Below, in pieces: positions 1 to 5,795 of a stretch of DNA of 9,368 nucleotides (positions are counted from its first letter, which is position 1; every line of letters starts with the position of its first letter). Under the pieces are notes generated by a model that saw only the letters and a program-made list of their open reading frames with translations, was not told the origin of the DNA and made no database searches. A program made the translations under genes and the position numbers. This DNA comes from Nitrospinae bacterium AH_259_B05_G02_I21. Lineage in GTDB: Bacteria > JADFOP01. The stretch covers positions 1-9,368 of the forward strand of contig JALLOF010000051.1 in assembly GCA_027717595.1 (NCBI GenBank), in the 5' to 3' direction.

Positions 1-132
1 CCCATCTGGGAGAACGAGAGCTACGTCCAGAGGGGCAGCCTGGAAGGCGGCGAGATAGAACAATACCACGTCCCATGCTTCAGGGAGGTAGGGCCCAAGG
101 AAGAGCATGGAATGATGATGCCAAATGAATGA
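1..132 (+). CDS. C-terminal fragment of an unrecognised protein
   Basis: Frame 1 is open from the first base to a TGA at 130-132, giving 43 residues that begin PIWENESYVQRG and end HGMMMPNE. The codons are GC-rich at third positions (TAC, GTC, CAG, GGC, CTG, GAG), as in the clear genes of this window, and this supports frame 1 over frame 3, which is open almost as far. The upstream part lies outside the window, so no family can be assigned. The fragment is polar with no membrane segment. No convincing terminator follows it. Confidence 0.5.
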   Translation, partial: PIWENESYVQRGSLEGGEIEQYHVPCFREVGPKEEHGMMMPNE

Positions 133-166
133 AACATTGAAATGGGCCATCTACAATTTCTGCTGA

Positions 167-493
167 CTATAAGATTATCAACTGAGAATCACCACCATCA
201 TACCTAGAGAGCCGAGGCCATTTGAAAAAAAAAGACGCTTGGGGGACAGTATATTTCACATTCGACCGCGTGTGGGGGGCCTCCCCCCCTTCGAAGCGCT
301 GATAATTCTTGCCAGCATCAATGACCGCCCACACCATGACCGCCCCGCCGACCCCCGGCACCGTCCGACTCCGGCCCACCACCACGCCCAAGAGAACCAC
401 CACCGTCACCACCAGCCCGGCCACCACGAGATGAGCGGTTGGGGCAGAGTTCCCACCATTCTTTGCCCCAATCACCGACAGGGGCCACGTCAT
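167..493 (-). CDS. Possible small membrane protein
   Basis: A 108-codon ORF starts at ATG 493-491. Residues about 21-40 form a strongly hydrophobic segment (HLVVAGLVVTVVVLLGVVVG) followed by Arg-Ser-Arg, and a second weaker hydrophobic segment lies near 46-62 (VPGVGGAVMVWAVIDAG). Two segments with a short basic turn resemble holins or other small phage or plasmid membrane proteins, but no family is recognised. Third positions are rich in G and C over the hydrophobic part, which favours coding. Against it, there is no ribosome binding site before the ATG, the C-terminal third reads like AT-rich non-coding sequence, and the hydrophobic run coincides with a low-complexity CCACC-rich stretch of DNA. 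Confidence 0.28.
   Translation of the reverse strand: MTWPLSVIGAKNGGNSAPTAHLVVAGLVVTVVVLLGVVVGRSRTVPGVGGAVMVWAVIDAGKNYQRFEGGEAPHTRSNVKYTVPQASFFFKWPRLSRYDGGDSQLIIL
439..471. promoter_or_regulatory. Inverted repeat TTGGGGCA / TGCCCCAA
   Basis: TTGGGGCA at 439-446 faces TGCCCCAA at 464-471, with centres about 25 bp apart. A third copy, TTTGGGGCA, is at 526-534, and the first and third share TTGGGGCAGA. The same word recurs as an inverted pair at 5629-5700. It may be an operator shared by distant intergenic regions. The role is inferred only from recurrence. Confidence 0.4.
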
Positions 494-578
494 TACTAGG
501 CTTTGACGACCATCACCCCCACGGATTTGGGGCAGAATACCGAGCCCTAGACCGAGCTGATCTCCACTACTCCGATTC

Positions 579-725
579 TGCTCTTAGTCTATACGCTAAG
601 AGCACCGATTTTTGTAGTTCGTTGATATTGATACTGTTGCGGGTTTGCTCTTAGTCGTAGTGCTAACAGCAGGGGGCTTGCTCTTAGTCTCAAGACTAAC
701 AGCGAGGTAAGAGCGAGGTAAGAGC
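579..725. repeat. Degenerate tandem array of ~33-bp repeats
   Basis: The 11-mer TGCTCTTAGTC occurs three times in the same direction, at 579-589, 646-656 and 679-689. Each copy starts a 26-bp imperfect palindrome: TGCTCTTAG, eight variable bases, then CTAA(G/C)AGC(A/G). In the first copy the arms are perfect. The copy at 679 also holds an inner palindrome TTAGTCT-CA-AGACTAA (684-699). The unit length is 33-34 bp, and positions 613-645 look like a decayed fourth unit. The array ends in two 11-bp direct repeats of GCGAGGTAAGA (702-723), which again carry TAAGAGC. Copies spaced 33 and 11 bp apart would lie on one face of the helix, as in iterons or partition sites. No gene is supported here. Confidence 0.75.
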
Positions 726-837
726 AGATGAATGGCGGTCTTTAAATTCAAGGAATTACAAAACCCTAATAAGGTAGAAGAATAAAGACATATAGTCGAG
801 ATGGTCAAAAGCCCTGGTAGGACGGAAAGGAGAGAGG

Positions 838-1410
838 TTAAGAGGAGGGTTTCACGTCAATGATATCGGGAGCCTTGCCCTTGTCCTTCGACGCCTCGAA
901 CGTCTTGCGCTCTTGCTCTAGTCGGTTGGCGGCTTCCCGATCTGCATTCGCTTTGGATAATAGAAGAGCCAACATGGTGGCTGGTGAAACAGTTTGGTGC
1001 CCAATATCGACTATGCCGTCACGGATCAACACCTTGTCGGTCACAATACCGTATTCTTTTAGGCGGTCCACCCCCGCCCTGGATAGTATTTTGAATAGGT
1101 CCAGGTCTTTATCGGTAAAGTTGTCTTTAGGGTCGTGGAGCCTTTCGAGCAGTTCGGTCATTAGCTCTTGCGTCAATAGGGAGTTTACGGCTGCGTTTGT
1201 TCTGATGTCATGTTCTAATATTTCGACGGTCTTCTTTCCCTGTTTAAGCTCTTCTAATGTAATGTCCTCTTTGCCCCACCTCGACACCGTTCCCTTGCCA
1301 ACGCCCGTGAGTTCGACTATCTCCCGGTGTGTGTATCCTTCAAGAATGAGGGCCTTGACGTGGGCCTTCGAAGCTGGGGTGTGCTTGTTGGTTTTTTTAG
1401 GTGCGGGCAT
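838..1410 (-). CDS. Helix-turn-helix DNA-binding protein
   Basis: The 190-residue protein starts at ATG 1410-1408 (MPAPKKTNKHTP). Residues about 15-47 form a homeodomain-like helix-turn-helix (ALILEGYTHREIVELTGVGK, then GTVSRWG), the type found in terminase small subunits, transposases and some plasmid regulators. The rest is mostly helical and charged. Residues 155-180 are rich in Lys, Glu and Arg and may form a coiled coil, and the tail ends DIIDVKPSS. The frame stays open upstream to a GTG at 1506, but those 32 extra residues look unlike coding sequence. Neither start has a clear ribosome binding site. No large terminase or transposase lies beside it. The 33-bp repeat array just downstream is a candidate target, by inference only. 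Confidence 0.75.
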   Translation of the reverse strand: MPAPKKTNKHTPASKAHVKALILEGYTHREIVELTGVGKGTVSRWGKEDITLEELKQGKKTVEILEHDIRTNAAVNSLLTQELMTELLERLHDPKDNFTDKDLDLFKILSRAGVDRLKEYGIVTDKVLIRDGIVDIGHQTVSPATMLALLLSKANADREAANRLEQERKTFEASKDKGKAPDIIDVKPSS

Positions 1411-1506
1411 GATTTTAGGTCCAGGGGTTTTCAGAAATCCCCATCTTGCCCCTACAAGGCAGACAGAGGCGGTTGTGTGGCCCTTCGCTGGGGAAGCTAC
1501 TGTCAC

Positions 1507-1799
1507 ACTTTAGGCAATTGCGCTGGGTGGGTTGAGTGTCCGGCTTGGGCTCGGGTACCGTCTTGGTGGATGTGATCATAAAAAGAGCCGACCCCTTCTT
1601 ACCCCCTTAACTATCCAAAAGATAGCAGACCCCTAGAGAACCGTCAACCCGCCCACCGGCCAGCCCTTATTCTTGGGGCGGGAGACTTTCCCGGCGTCGG
1701 GAGATTCAGCGCTGTGGGCTGGCAAGATATGGTCGTGGGCCACGCCCTCGAAGCAGGCGAGACGGTCAAGCTTAGGAAGGCGGAAGAATGATGCGGCAA
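1507..1799. other. Intergenic stretch without a firm gene
   Basis: About 290 bases separate the two minus-strand genes. A plus-strand reading frame is open from 1582 to a TGA at 1789-1791. Its last 40 codons (from ILGAGDFPG to KLRKAEE) are GC-rich at third positions and protein-like, but there is no ATG, GTG or TTG start in frame. A minus-strand frame over 1633-1824 is also open without a start. The sequence may be the tail of a decayed gene. I see no clear promoter or terminator. Confidence 0.3.
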
Positions 1800-2606
1800 C
1801 TAGCCAGTGCAGGGAGTACCTATATCAGGGAGTTTCAGCCCATTGGGAAGCTTACTAAGAAGCTTCAAGCGATGGACTCTAGCTTTTGGTCCAGCCCCCG
1901 ATGGAAGGCTGGATATTTCTACATAGCGGACCAAACAACCTACCTTTCCGTTAGGGTTCTCCCATTCAATCCGGGAAGCAAAATAAAGCTTGCCGCCGCC
2001 TTTCAGGTATGGCCCAACGCCTTCCCGGCTTTCGGAGGTAAGAAGTGCGAGGAATCTAGAGCCCGGCGGAAAGGGCATTATTCCCAATGTTTGACTCCAG
2101 TCGCACGCTATCCAGGAGGTGAGAGCGCCCAACCAATTTCCACCGTCGTGGTGCTGGAAAAATATTCGCGCCTTGGATGCCTCATAGTTGCTGGGGTTGA
2201 CCACCCTTATACATACTTGAGCGGTAGCTGGATTGCTCCCGAAGAGTCTGAGTACGTTGGTCAACTGGAGGTCCAGGGAAGCAAATTGTTTTTCCAGAGG
2301 AATTGGTGGTTCAGGTTTTGGCGGCTCTACAACTTGAGTTTCAACTGGAAACACCTCTTGTGGTTTTGGTGGTTTTGGCACTTGCCTAACCTGAAGGGAC
2401 TTGATGAATGGAAGTATCTGCCATTTTGTGAAAGCCACGATACCCCCAGCAACTAGTATCACTATAACGCCAGGTATTAATGTGTCTCTTAGCCGCAATC
2501 GCACTTCAATGGGTTTTTTTATCTCAACTGGCTGGGTTGGGAGGCTCTTAGGATTTTTCCGCCGCCGAGGCCATCTGCGCCAGGGGGCTCGTCGTCGAAG
2601 TCGCAT
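1800..2606 (-). CDS. Single-pass membrane protein, TonB-like linker
   Basis: This 268-residue protein has a very basic N-terminus (MRLRRRAPWRRWPRRRK), one transmembrane helix at about residues 43-60 (LIPGVIVILVAGGIVAFT), a proline/lysine/glutamate linker at about 77-103 (PKPPKPQEVF to PEPPIP), and an extracytoplasmic domain of about 160 residues. The positive-inside rule puts the N-terminus in the cytoplasm. The C-terminal domain looks beta-rich (VCIRVVNPSN, KLYFASRIEW) with cysteines near 132, 168, 224 and 266. I do not recognise the family. The linker resembles those of TonB and other envelope-spanning proteins, but there is no TonB C-terminal signature. A promoter directly before the ATG suggests a leaderless transcript. 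It could be a surface or plasmid-maintenance protein. Confidence 0.72.
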   Translation of the reverse strand: MRLRRRAPWRRWPRRRKNPKSLPTQPVEIKKPIEVRLRLRDTLIPGVIVILVAGGIVAFTKWQILPFIKSLQVRQVPKPPKPQEVFPVETQVVEPPKPEPPIPLEKQFASLDLQLTNVLRLFGSNPATAQVCIRVVNPSNYEASKARIFFQHHDGGNWLGALTSWIACDWSQTLGIMPFPPGSRFLALLTSESREGVGPYLKGGGKLYFASRIEWENPNGKVGCLVRYVEISSLPSGAGPKARVHRLKLLSKLPNGLKLPDIGTPCTG

Positions 2607-2613
2607 ATTTGAA

Positions 2614-2641
2614 ATGATACTAAATTCCCATACTGCGTCAA
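2614..2641 (-). promoter_or_regulatory. Promoter giving a leaderless transcript
   Basis: On the minus strand, TTGACG (2641-2636), a 16-bp spacer and TATCAT (2619-2614) precede the ATG at 2606. A start site seven bases past the -10 falls at about 2607, right at the start codon. There is no Shine-Dalgarno sequence, which agrees with leaderless initiation. Confidence 0.5.
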
Positions 2642-2785
2642 TGATTTTCGAGGGCGCTTAATATGACGAGTACTTCCACCCTCATCTCCGACGCCCAGCG
2701 CAAGACGACCTTATGGTGCAGGGAGCTAGCGGTTGCTCCGAACTCATAGGTCTGGTGATTTTTCCCGTCCGGGGGCATTTTTCTC

Positions 2786-2817
2786 TTGACAATTACGATA
2801 GTTGTGACTATTATAAT
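2786..2817 (+). promoter_or_regulatory. Sigma70-like promoter of the 2847-5621 cluster
   Basis: A perfect -35 TTGACA (2786-2791), a 17-bp spacer and TATTAT (2809-2814) form a good promoter. An overlapping perfect TATAAT lies at 2812-2817 but would need a 20-bp spacer. Transcription should begin near 2821, leaving a short leader with AGGAG at 2837-2841 before the ATG at 2847. It is divergent to the promoter at 2614-2641. Confidence 0.7.
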
Positions 2818-2846
2818 TACTAGGAGGGGGTACGATAGGAGATAAA

Positions 2847-3017
2847 ATGGCCAAGAGAACCTTTGATATACCTGAGCCAATTAATATTAGGCTCAAGGCT
2901 ATTGCTGAAGTCCAGGGAACATCAATCCTGTCTGTAATTATCAGGTTATTAGATGAAGGGAGCAAGAAGGAATACCCTGCTGCCCGGAAGAAGCGAAACA
3001 AGATGGCAGAAGGGTAA
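2847..3017 (+). CDS. Small ribbon-helix-helix-like DNA-binding protein
   Basis: A 56-residue ORF runs from ATG 2847 to TAA 3015-3017, with AGGAG five bases upstream. Residues 3-40 fit a CopG/Arc-type ribbon-helix-helix fold: a short strand (RTFDIP), helix A (EPINIRLKAIAEVQ), a turn (GTS), and helix B (ILSVIIRLLDEG), then a lysine/arginine-rich tail (KKEYPAARKKRNK). Proteins of this kind dimerise and bind operators, often their own promoter, and are common as plasmid copy-control, antitoxin or mobilisation regulators. It is the first gene after the promoter at 2786, so autoregulation of the whole cluster is plausible. No toxin gene follows, which argues against a classical antitoxin. The fold assignment rests on pattern only. 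Confidence 0.72.
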   Translation: MAKRTFDIPEPINIRLKAIAEVQGTSILSVIIRLLDEGSKKEYPAARKKRNKMAEG

Positions 3018-3025
3018 AAAGCGGA

Positions 3026-3057
3026 CGGCGCGTCTACCCGCGAAGATAATCGCGCCG
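3026..3057 (+). other. GC-rich stem between clustered genes
   Basis: CGGCGCG (3026-3032) and CGCGCCG (3051-3057) form a perfect 7-bp stem around an 18-base loop, nine bases after the ribbon-helix-helix gene. No T-tract follows, so it is not a standard terminator. It may be an mRNA-processing or attenuating hairpin. Confidence 0.35.
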
Positions 3058-3097
3058 CCCAAGGCAAACACCCAACCCCGAAGGGAGGGCATTTACT

Positions 3098-3472
3098 ATG
3101 AGACAGACTAGCACAGTCCCCACCAATCTTCAACCCACCGTAGTATCACCCAGGGTCATTGTTCCACCGAGGCCCGCCGTCTCCCAGGCCACCCTCGCTG
3201 AAATCCTCAAGCGCCGCCGTGAGGTGAAAGAGGCTGAAAAGAGCCTCAAGGCGCAAAAGGACGCCCTAGCCGACCGTGAGTGGGCCGTCATTCAGGCCCT
3301 AGAAAAGGGGGCCACGGTCGCGCTGGGCGTCCTTACGGCCTCAATCAACCACGAGACGCGCCGCAATGTCAAATGGCGGGAAGTGGCCGAGCAGTACCTT
3401 GGCGCTGAGTTCTGCCAGACGGTCATTGATGAGACTGAGCCGACCATCTACCCCCGGCTGGTGATTGCTTGA
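3098..3472 (+). CDS. Hypothetical protein with a coiled-coil segment
   Basis: A 124-residue ORF with GGGAGGG eight bases before its ATG. Residues 1-30 are Pro/Thr/Val-rich and probably disordered. Residues 31-70 form a charged helix (LAEILKRRREVKEAEKSLKA) with coiled-coil character. Residues 71-124 are a compact domain (GATVALGVLTASINHETRRN, then VKWREVAEQY) ending PTIYPRLVIA. The pattern of a hydrophobic strand, an Arg-rich segment, VKW, a helix and a final P-x-x-x-x-RLV resembles small phage and plasmid proteins of unknown function, but I cannot name a family. It sits 80 bp after the ribbon-helix-helix gene and 81 bp before the ardC-like gene, in the same direction. Confidence 0.72.
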   Translation: MRQTSTVPTNLQPTVVSPRVIVPPRPAVSQATLAEILKRRREVKEAEKSLKAQKDALADREWAVIQALEKGATVALGVLTASINHETRRNVKWREVAEQYLGAEFCQTVIDETEPTIYPRLVIA

Positions 3473-3479
3473 GCATCCC

Positions 3480-3532
3480 GCCCCTGGTCCCGAGCGTCAC
3501 GGTTCGGGGCTAGGCCGGGGCGCTTGAGCCCC
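3480..3532 (+). promoter_or_regulatory. Mutually exclusive hairpins before the ardC-like gene
   Basis: GGGGC at 3517-3521 can pair with GCCCC upstream (3480-3484, extended by GG 3486-3487 with CC 3515-3516, enclosing an inner stem CCCGA 3489-3493 / TCGGG 3504-3508) or with GCCCC downstream (3528-3532, six-base loop). The two folds exclude each other, as in attenuators. GGAGGAGGG begins at 3538, directly after, so ribosome access could differ between folds. No T-tract is present. Confidence 0.35.
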
Positions 3533-3553
3533 ACCACGGAGGAGGGATAGACG

Positions 3554-4357
3554 ATGGAAAAGCTGAGCAGACGAGAAAGGGCCGACCAGGAGATTGACCG
3601 CCTTTTGGCCCTGTTTGAGTCCGGGGAGATACCGGACGCCGTGGCGCGGGTTGTAATCCCACCCCTGGACGTACCATGCGCCCGCTGGAGCCTTTCTAAC
3701 AAGCTCTTGACCATGCTGGCCGGCACCGCCGACGCCCGAGGCTACCGCCAATGGGAGGAGGCAGGGCGGCACGTCAAGAAGGGTATGCGGGCCTTCTACA
3801 TACTGGCCCCACGGTTCAAGAAGATGAAGGACGAGGGGACGGACGAAGAAGAAAGCCGCCTTATCGGGTTTCTGGCGGTCCCGGTCTTTCGGTGTGAGGA
3901 CACCGACGGCGAACCGCTCAACCACCCACCCTTGGAGCCACCGGAGCCGCCGCCCTTGGTTGAGATCGCCGAGGCGTGGGGCATCGGCGTGGCCTACGTC
4001 CCTTGCTATGGCGGCTACTATGGACGGTACAACCCAGGCTCTAATGAAATCATCCTCGCCACCCATGAGGAGTCCACTTTCTTTCACGAACTGGCACACG
4101 CTGCCCACGGACGGTTTAAGAAGCTCAAGGGCGGGCAGGATTGGCGACAAGAGGTCGTGGCCGAACTTACCGCCGCCGTTCTCATGCGCTTCTTTGGCAA
4201 GAAAGACACCAGGGGCACCCACTACGAATATATCAAGTCTTATGCCGAGGGTGCCGGGAAGGACGTTAGGCGTGCTTGTCTGGCCGTTCTGAGCGACGTG
4301 GGCAAGTGCCTTGACCTGATACTTACCCATGAGGCCGTTGCTGTCCAGGCGGCATGA
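3554..4357 (+). CDS. ardC: ArdC-like antirestriction zincin metalloprotein
   Basis: This 267-residue protein matches the ArdC architecture. The N-terminal ssDNA-binding part has the order expected of ArdC proteins (PCARWSLSNKLL near 41-52, GYRQWEEAGRHVKKGMRAFY near 63-82, then ILAP). The C-terminal zincin domain carries HELAH (H178, E179, H182) and the third-ligand motif EVVAEL (E204), followed by a YIKSYAEG helix. ArdC proteins bind single-stranded DNA and protect incoming plasmids from restriction. Between the domains is a proline-rich linker (PPLEPPEPPP, 126-134). The start follows GGAGGAGGG by seven bases. The stop overlaps the next gene's region, with GAGGA of the next ribosome site inside the end of this ORF, so translation is likely coupled. 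Typical ArdC is about 300 residues, so this copy is slightly short but has all zinc ligands. Confidence 0.87.
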   Translation: MEKLSRRERADQEIDRLLALFESGEIPDAVARVVIPPLDVPCARWSLSNKLLTMLAGTADARGYRQWEEAGRHVKKGMRAFYILAPRFKKMKDEGTDEEESRLIGFLAVPVFRCEDTDGEPLNHPPLEPPEPPPLVEIAEAWGIGVAYVPCYGGYYGRYNPGSNEIILATHEESTFFHELAHAAHGRFKKLKGGQDWRQEVVAELTAAVLMRFFGKKDTRGTHYEYIKSYAEGAGKDVRRACLAVLSDVGKCLDLILTHEAVAVQAA

Positions 4358-4368
4358 GGAACAAGCCC

Positions 4369-4719
4369 ATGAAGGATTACGAGGGAGCTTTTTGGGAATT
4401 TCAGAGAGAGCACAACTTGACGGACAACCTGGAGCGTCTGGCCCAAGGGCTTAGGATGCTTTCCTACAGCCTTGGAAATCTCGCTGATCCGGCCCTGGAC
4501 GATACGAGCTATGAGTTGAGTATTCACCCCTACACCCTCTTACTTCACTCGGAGACGGCGAAGTCCATGGCTGGCCAAGTGCTGAAAATGGTGGACTGCA
4601 CCAGGAACACCCCAAAGGCCAGAAAACGAAACCAAGGCCCCGGTAAGTTGATTCCCTTCGACCGTAACAACAGGACGGAAGCGGAGGAGGAAAGAGACGA
4701 TGAAGAACCGAAAGCGTGA
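4369..4719 (+). CDS. Hypothetical protein, coupled to ardC-like gene
   Basis: A 116-residue protein if started at ATG 4369, chosen because GAGGA (4356-4360) lies eight bases upstream; an in-frame ATG at 4354 overlaps the ardC-like stop but lacks a ribosome site. Residues 1-75 are helical (MKDYEGAFWEFQREHNLTDN; LERLAQGLRMLSYSLGNLAD). Residues 80-116 are very polar, first basic (KARKRN) then acidic (EAEEERDDEEP), and probably disordered. It overlaps the next gene, the recombinase, by 20 bases, so the two are probably translated together. I do not recognise the family. Its position between an antirestriction protein and a recombinase suggests a mobile-element accessory role. Confidence 0.7.
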   Translation: MKDYEGAFWEFQREHNLTDNLERLAQGLRMLSYSLGNLADPALDDTSYELSIHPYTLLLHSETAKSMAGQVLKMVDCTRNTPKARKRNQGPGKLIPFDRNNRTEAEEERDDEEPKA

Positions 4720-5305
4720 GAGCGGGTTCCTCACACCGGAGGAGGTTGCCTCGATGCTCCGGGTTCCCGACCGACGCACCCTCCAGGGCAAGCGCGACCA
4801 CGCCATCTTAAAGGTCATGTTCGCGGCCGGGCTCCGTTCGGCTGAACTGTGCAGCTTGAGCGTCGAGGACATCCAGGCGTACAGAAACCAGCCCGTCCTC
4901 GTGGTCAACGGCAAGGGTGGGAAGGTCCGAAAGGTGCCGCTCCATCCAGAAGCCCTTGCGGCCATAAAAAGCTACTGGCGGGCCGAGGGTCGGAATGCCG
5001 ACGATCCGAGGGAGCCGGTCTTTCAGACCTTGGGCAAGCATGGGCCGTATGAAGCCTCTAGGTTGAGCTACAAGGCAATCAGACACCTTGTCTCCAAAAC
5101 TCGCAAGGTGGCCCTTATACGGCGACGAGTGACGCCCCACACGCTCCGTCACACCTTCGCCGTCTCCCTTCTGGACCAGGGCGTGGACCTTCGCACGCTC
5201 CAAGACCTGATGGGGCATGGCAGCGTGGCCGTCACACAGCGGTACCTCCATACGTCCGACGAGAAAAAGATGTCGGCGGTCCACTCGCTCACTTTCGAGC
5301 GATAG
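4700..5305 (+). CDS. Short tyrosine recombinase (catalytic domain only)
   Basis: This 201-residue protein is a phage-integrase/Xer-type tyrosine recombinase that cuts and rejoins DNA through a tyrosine-phosphate intermediate. All catalytic residues are visible: R46 in AGLRSAEL, K72 in GKGGKVRKVPL, H147-x-x-R150-H151 in HTLRHTFA, H173 in LMGHGS and nucleophile Y182 in QRYLHTS. Residues 11-35 (LTPEEVASMLRVP) begin the catalytic domain, so the N-terminal SAM-like core-binding domain of usual integrases (about 300 residues or more) is absent. GGAGGAGG lies upstream. It may act in resolution of element multimers, inversion or integration. No att or dif-like site is obvious nearby. The missing arm could be supplied by another protein or be dispensable, as in some small recombinases. 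Confidence 0.9.
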   Translation: MKNRKRESGFLTPEEVASMLRVPDRRTLQGKRDHAILKVMFAAGLRSAELCSLSVEDIQAYRNQPVLVVNGKGGKVRKVPLHPEALAAIKSYWRAEGRNADDPREPVFQTLGKHGPYEASRLSYKAIRHLVSKTRKVALIRRRVTPHTLRHTFAVSLLDQGVDLRTLQDLMGHGSVAVTQRYLHTSDEKKMSAVHSLTFER

Positions 5306-5324
5306 CATAGAGGAGAGTTTGGCC

Positions 5325-5621
5325 ATGACCAACGAACAGCATCCCCACCTCTTCACAGTTACGGACGACAGCATGAGTCCTCGTTTCAGGCCGGGAGAGA
5401 AGTTGGTATTTGACCCTTCCCTCCATCTAGACCAAGAAGCTGACTGTGTTGTACGCCTTAAAGGAGGAGAGGCGAAGGTCAGGACGGTTTTTCTCCGAGG
5501 GCAGGGTCAGATCGTGCTTCGGTGCTTTGACCCGCAGGTCGAGGATGAGGTTCATCGGCTGGATGATTTCGCTCTCATCGCCCCGGTGGTTCGATTCTAC
5601 ACCCTAGCAGGACTTAGTTGA
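5325..5621 (+). CDS. Stand-alone S24 (LexA/UmuD-type) peptidase domain
   Basis: This 98-residue protein matches the C-terminal serine-lysine peptidase domain of LexA, UmuD and phage CI repressors. DDSMSPRFRPGE holds the nucleophile S16, GGEAKVRTV holds the general base K51 (35 residues apart, close to LexA and UmuD), and VVRL, IVLRC and ALIAPVVRFY are the expected strands. There is no DNA-binding domain and no room for the Ala-Gly cleavage site. The ATG is chosen because GAGGAGAG (5310-5317) lies just upstream; longer in-frame starts run into the recombinase. It is 19 bases after the recombinase stop. It could be a UmuD'-like partner, a dimerisation partner of a repressor, or the severed half of a split phage repressor. 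An Xre-like protein follows, which would fit the last idea. Confidence 0.85.
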   Translation: MTNEQHPHLFTVTDDSMSPRFRPGEKLVFDPSLHLDQEADCVVRLKGGEAKVRTVFLRGQGQIVLRCFDPQVEDEVHRLDDFALIAPVVRFYTLAGLS

Positions 5622-5628
5622 CGAAGTT

Positions 5629-5700
5629 TGCCCCAAATCGGTTTAGGTGGGCAACGTGCAAGTGCCCATCATACTGATACCGCTCAAGAGCTTTGGGGCA
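5629..5700. promoter_or_regulatory. Inverted TGCCCCAAA / TTTGGGGCA pair and hairpins
   Basis: TGCCCCAAA (5629-5637) and TTTGGGGCA (5692-5700) are a perfect 9-bp inverted pair flanking the interval between the S24 gene and the Xre-like gene. They match the sites at 439-534. Inside lies a stem TGGGCA (5648-5653) / TGCCCA (5663-5668), and just after it GGCCC-TAAAT-GGGCC (5718-5732). Operators for one of the local regulators are the likeliest role. Confidence 0.42.
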
Positions 5701-5795
5701 TTGAACGTTAGCTTCTCGGCCCTAAATGGGCCGCGCTCTTTGAAAACAGAATATCGGGCGGATGCCAGCGGTGCCCTTCGAGGGGGGGCAACGCT

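Larger units (their letters stand above)
133..837. other. Long, mostly non-coding interval
   Basis: About 700 bases carry no well-supported gene. The contents are a run of nine A at 223-231, a very GC-rich hairpin (GGGGGG 274-279, loop CCT, CCCCCC 283-288), a CCACC-rich simple stretch around 370-430, inverted copies of TTGGGGCA (439-471), and the 33-bp repeat array at 579-725. A low-confidence minus-strand membrane ORF (167-493) is listed separately. From 726 to 837 I see only AT-rich sequence downstream of the minus-strand helix-turn-helix gene. Confidence 0.5.

Noticed and set aside
579-711. CRISPR array
   Set aside because: The repeats are palindromic, imperfect and contiguous at about 33 bp without unique spacers of constant size, and no cas genes are present.
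596-808. Minus-strand 70-codon frame with 11-residue repeats (TKSKP-x-x-VS)
   Set aside because: The repeats arise from the 33-bp DNA array, which fits a whole number of codons. Unit palindromy, decay of one unit, a 34-bp unit and no ribosome site argue for a DNA-level repeat rather than a gene.
860-1513. Long plus-strand frame opposite the helix-turn-helix gene
   Set aside because: It is Ser-rich with no domain and no ribosome site, while the opposite strand encodes a clear helix-turn-helix.
2663-2749. 28-codon plus-strand ORF (MTSTSTLISDAQRK...)
   Set aside because: Too short, with only a weak ribosome site and a weak C-terminal half. It could be a remnant, but I cannot support it.
2638-2880. 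Minus-strand frame with a hydrophobic segment
   Set aside because: It lies over the strong plus-strand promoter and the ribbon-helix-helix gene start. The hydrophobic residues come from AT-rich promoter DNA.
5584-5606. tRNA T-arm-like sequence (GTGG-TTCGATT-CTAC)
   Set aside because: It falls inside the well-supported S24 coding frame, and no other tRNA arms surround it. An attachment site derived from a tRNA end is unlikely.
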